Positions 62,336 through 64,000 of a DNA stretch of 64,000 nt are shown here, in pieces (position 1 is the first letter of the stretch; every line of letters begins with the position of its first letter). The notes below the pieces were generated by a model, which saw nothing but the letters and a program-made list of their open reading frames with translations, was not told the DNA's origin and did not search any database. Made by a program: the position numbers and the translations under genes. Origin of the DNA: Cephalotus follicularis (lineage: Eukaryota > Streptophyta > Magnoliopsida > Oxalidales > Cephalotaceae); NCBI GenBank assembly GCA_001972305.1, contig BDDD01006683.1:1-64000 (forward strand). Reading direction: 5' to 3'.

Positions 62336-64000
62336 TTACACAGCAAGGGACTGTCTCTCGTAGGCTTTTCTTGCATTCTTGTGGGAGCCACCAGATGCGA
62401 CCCCCCCAGAGATGGTGTGGATGACACCTCTGGGTTGTTGTTGCTGTTGCTCCTCTTGTTGTCGAGGAGCCTCTTCTCTTCTCTGCTCCCTCCTTCCCTG
62501 GGGAGCATCTCTGTCCACGTACTTGCGCAGATGTCCCTTTCTAATCAGGTCTTCAATCTGATTTTTCAGCTGCCTGCACTCCTCGGTATCGTGCCAGTGG
62601 TCACGATGGTACCGACAGTATTTCTCTACGTCCCTCTTCTCTGTCGGGGACCTCAACTTTTCAGGCCACTGGAAAGGGACCTTATCTTGCTCCACAGCAA
62701 GTATTCTGGTGCGTATGTCCAGGAGGGGGGCAAAGTTGTTGTAGGACGGGATTGGTACCCCTCCCCTGGATGAACTCTCTCGTCTGGAGAGTTTATGTCT
62801 AAGGTCGTCTTTTGACAATTCCGACATCTCCTTCCTCTTCTCTTTCCTCTCGGGAGCATTTTGTGAACGCTACCCTTTCTCCTCCTGATGGCCTGACCAG
62901 GGTGTTTTTTGTTTCCTGGCTGCCATCTCCTCCTCGCTGTTGACATATCTCTCTGCCCTCCTCAGCAGGTCTGCCATGTCCACTGCGGGTTTCTTCAAAA
63001 GAGAGAAGGTGAAGGAAGAGTTGCTCCTCAGCCCGTTGTTCAAAGTTGTCAGTGCAAAGGACGGCTCCAGATCCTTCACTGTGAGAGATTCCTTGTTGAA
63101 TCTGGTGAGGTAATCTCTCAGCGACTCATCTCTACCCTGCACTACATTGATTAGGTGCGTAGAGTTTCTCCTTTGTGTGGTGCTGTTGAAGAACTTGGTC
63201 ACGAACAATTCCGTAAACTGATCGAAGTTCTCCACCGAATCCTTTGCCAAGGTGAAATACCATGACTGCGTCGCTCCAGTAGAGGTCGCTGGAAATCCTC
63301 GGCAAAGTGTTGAGTCCGAGACTTGGTACATCCACATAGCTTGAATGTAAGAGCGTACATGTTGGATGGGGTCCGTGGACCCGTCGTATTTTTCAAGGCT
63401 TGGGAACCGAAACCCACTAGGAACACACTCTTCCATGATCTCGGATGTGAAGGGGTGGGCGCTGATGTTGCGCACCTCGGATAGGTGTCCCCCGTGCTGT
63501 TCCACTCCTCGGAACCTTTTTTTCCAAATCTGCAAGCTTTCTGTTCACTGCTTGCTCCACATCCTCTATGTTCCTAGCCCTGCTAGAAACACGTGACCCT
63601 CCAGCCACTGTAGCTGGGGGGTCGACCCTGTTTCCTTGCGTCGTGCCAGCTCTGCGCGGGGCATCGGAGCGCACTTATGCCTCCTCTACTCCTCTGGCTT
63701 CCTCCCGAGGATCTACATCCATGGTCTAGTGTTCAGGGCGCGTACTCCTGGATCGTTGGGTTGATCTCGGGCAGTCGAGGACTCTGCCCTCTGAGATGCA
63801 TTGATCTCAGGTCTCCTCCCCAGAGGAATATTATCCCCTGACCGCCATGGGGGTAGTCGGTCTCCCCTCAGCGGGTTTCACCTGACCTCGTGGGTTCCGT
63901 GTCTCCACCCCTGGTCTGCTGGGACCAGAAACTCCTCGGACCACTTGCGGGATAGGCCCAGCTTGTTGCTGTTGGTTGGCCAAAGTAGTGACCAACAAAT
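62336..64000 (-). pseudogene. G2 gag (N-terminus outside window)
   Basis: Capsid core DPIQHVRSYIQAMWMYQVSD, CRGFPATSTGATQSWYFTLA and GRDESLRDYLTRFNKESLTV; nucleocapsid CRYHRDHWHDTEECRQLK (C-H-H-C form); Gln-rich linker before protease. Comparison with G1 (first Met at 43084) puts the gag start a little beyond the right edge. Confidence 0.87.

Larger units (their letters stand above)
53519..64000 (-). mobile_element. G2: second Tat/Retand-like gypsy element, right end outside window
   Basis: Same family and layout as G1: 3' LTR at 53519-54376, plus-strand antisense gene set (54997-57413), convergent region with an expanded minisatellite (about 58010-58190), then minus-strand integrase, RT/RNase H/second RNase H, protease and gag. 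Gag runs to 64000 and its start plus the 5' LTR must lie just beyond, roughly 150 bp and 1 kb further by comparison with G1. The copy is broken (several breaks). LTR age cannot be given. Protein-level similarity to G1 is about 85-90 per cent by eye. Confidence 0.9.

Overview
This is a stretch of plant nuclear DNA, most likely from a eudicot with a repeat-rich genome. The evidence is nested Ty3/gypsy (Tekay/Del-like and Tat/Retand-like) and Ty1/copia (SIRE/Maximus-like and others) LTR elements, LINE and MITE debris, and one small intron-bearing host gene with a plant-type twin-CX9C protein. No tRNA, rRNA or CRISPR was seen. The species cannot be named from the sequence.

Layout. 1-1350: minus-strand gypsy gag-protease remnant. 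1351-4738: most of a very long plus-strand gypsy LTR, with a smaller Retand-like LTR piece inside it. 4739-8250: the only clear host island, a COX23-like gene (coding exons 6218-6308, about 7480-7556, 7853-7900). 8270-9531: copia LTR/gag remnant. 9532-16149: minus-strand SIRE-like copia with an unbroken extra ORF after pol. 16150-27903: plus-strand gypsy remnant, split by a complete-ended minus-strand copia (17106-25309, target duplication GACAG). 27904 to about 46975: plus-strand SIRE-like copia that received a LINE 3' end (30571-31845) and a Tat/Retand-like gypsy element G1 (32640-44005, target duplication TATAT). About 46976-48886 and 51035-51400: older LTR/leader sequence that received a young, short Retand-family copy (48892-51029, target duplication ATAAA). 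51400-53518: mostly unassigned AT-rich DNA. 53519-64000: second Retand-like element G2, running off the right edge.

Workings. G1 and G2 carry gag-pol on the minus strand. On the plus strand, between pol and the 3' LTR, they carry an antisense gene set with its own TATA box, an intron-like gap just before the first ATG, a 'putative gypsy type transposon' domain and a long coiled coil. The two transcription units converge.

Most striking observation. The first antisense protein starts M-ARTKQTAR in G2 and M-SRTKQTAR in G1. This is the histone H3 tail around K4, exact over eight residues in G2. The extra ORF of the unrelated SIRE-like copia element starts M-PRTKQPAKKKAAS. Three ORFs from two retrotransposon superfamilies therefore open with an H3-tail-like N-terminus, which suggests histone mimicry. 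A second cross-family pattern is dense arrays of GTCGAC-centred palindromes (GACGTCGACGTC, AAGCGTCGACGCTT) in LTRs and leaders of gypsy and copia elements alike. All LTR elements are treated as fossils; ages come from rough by-eye LTR comparison.
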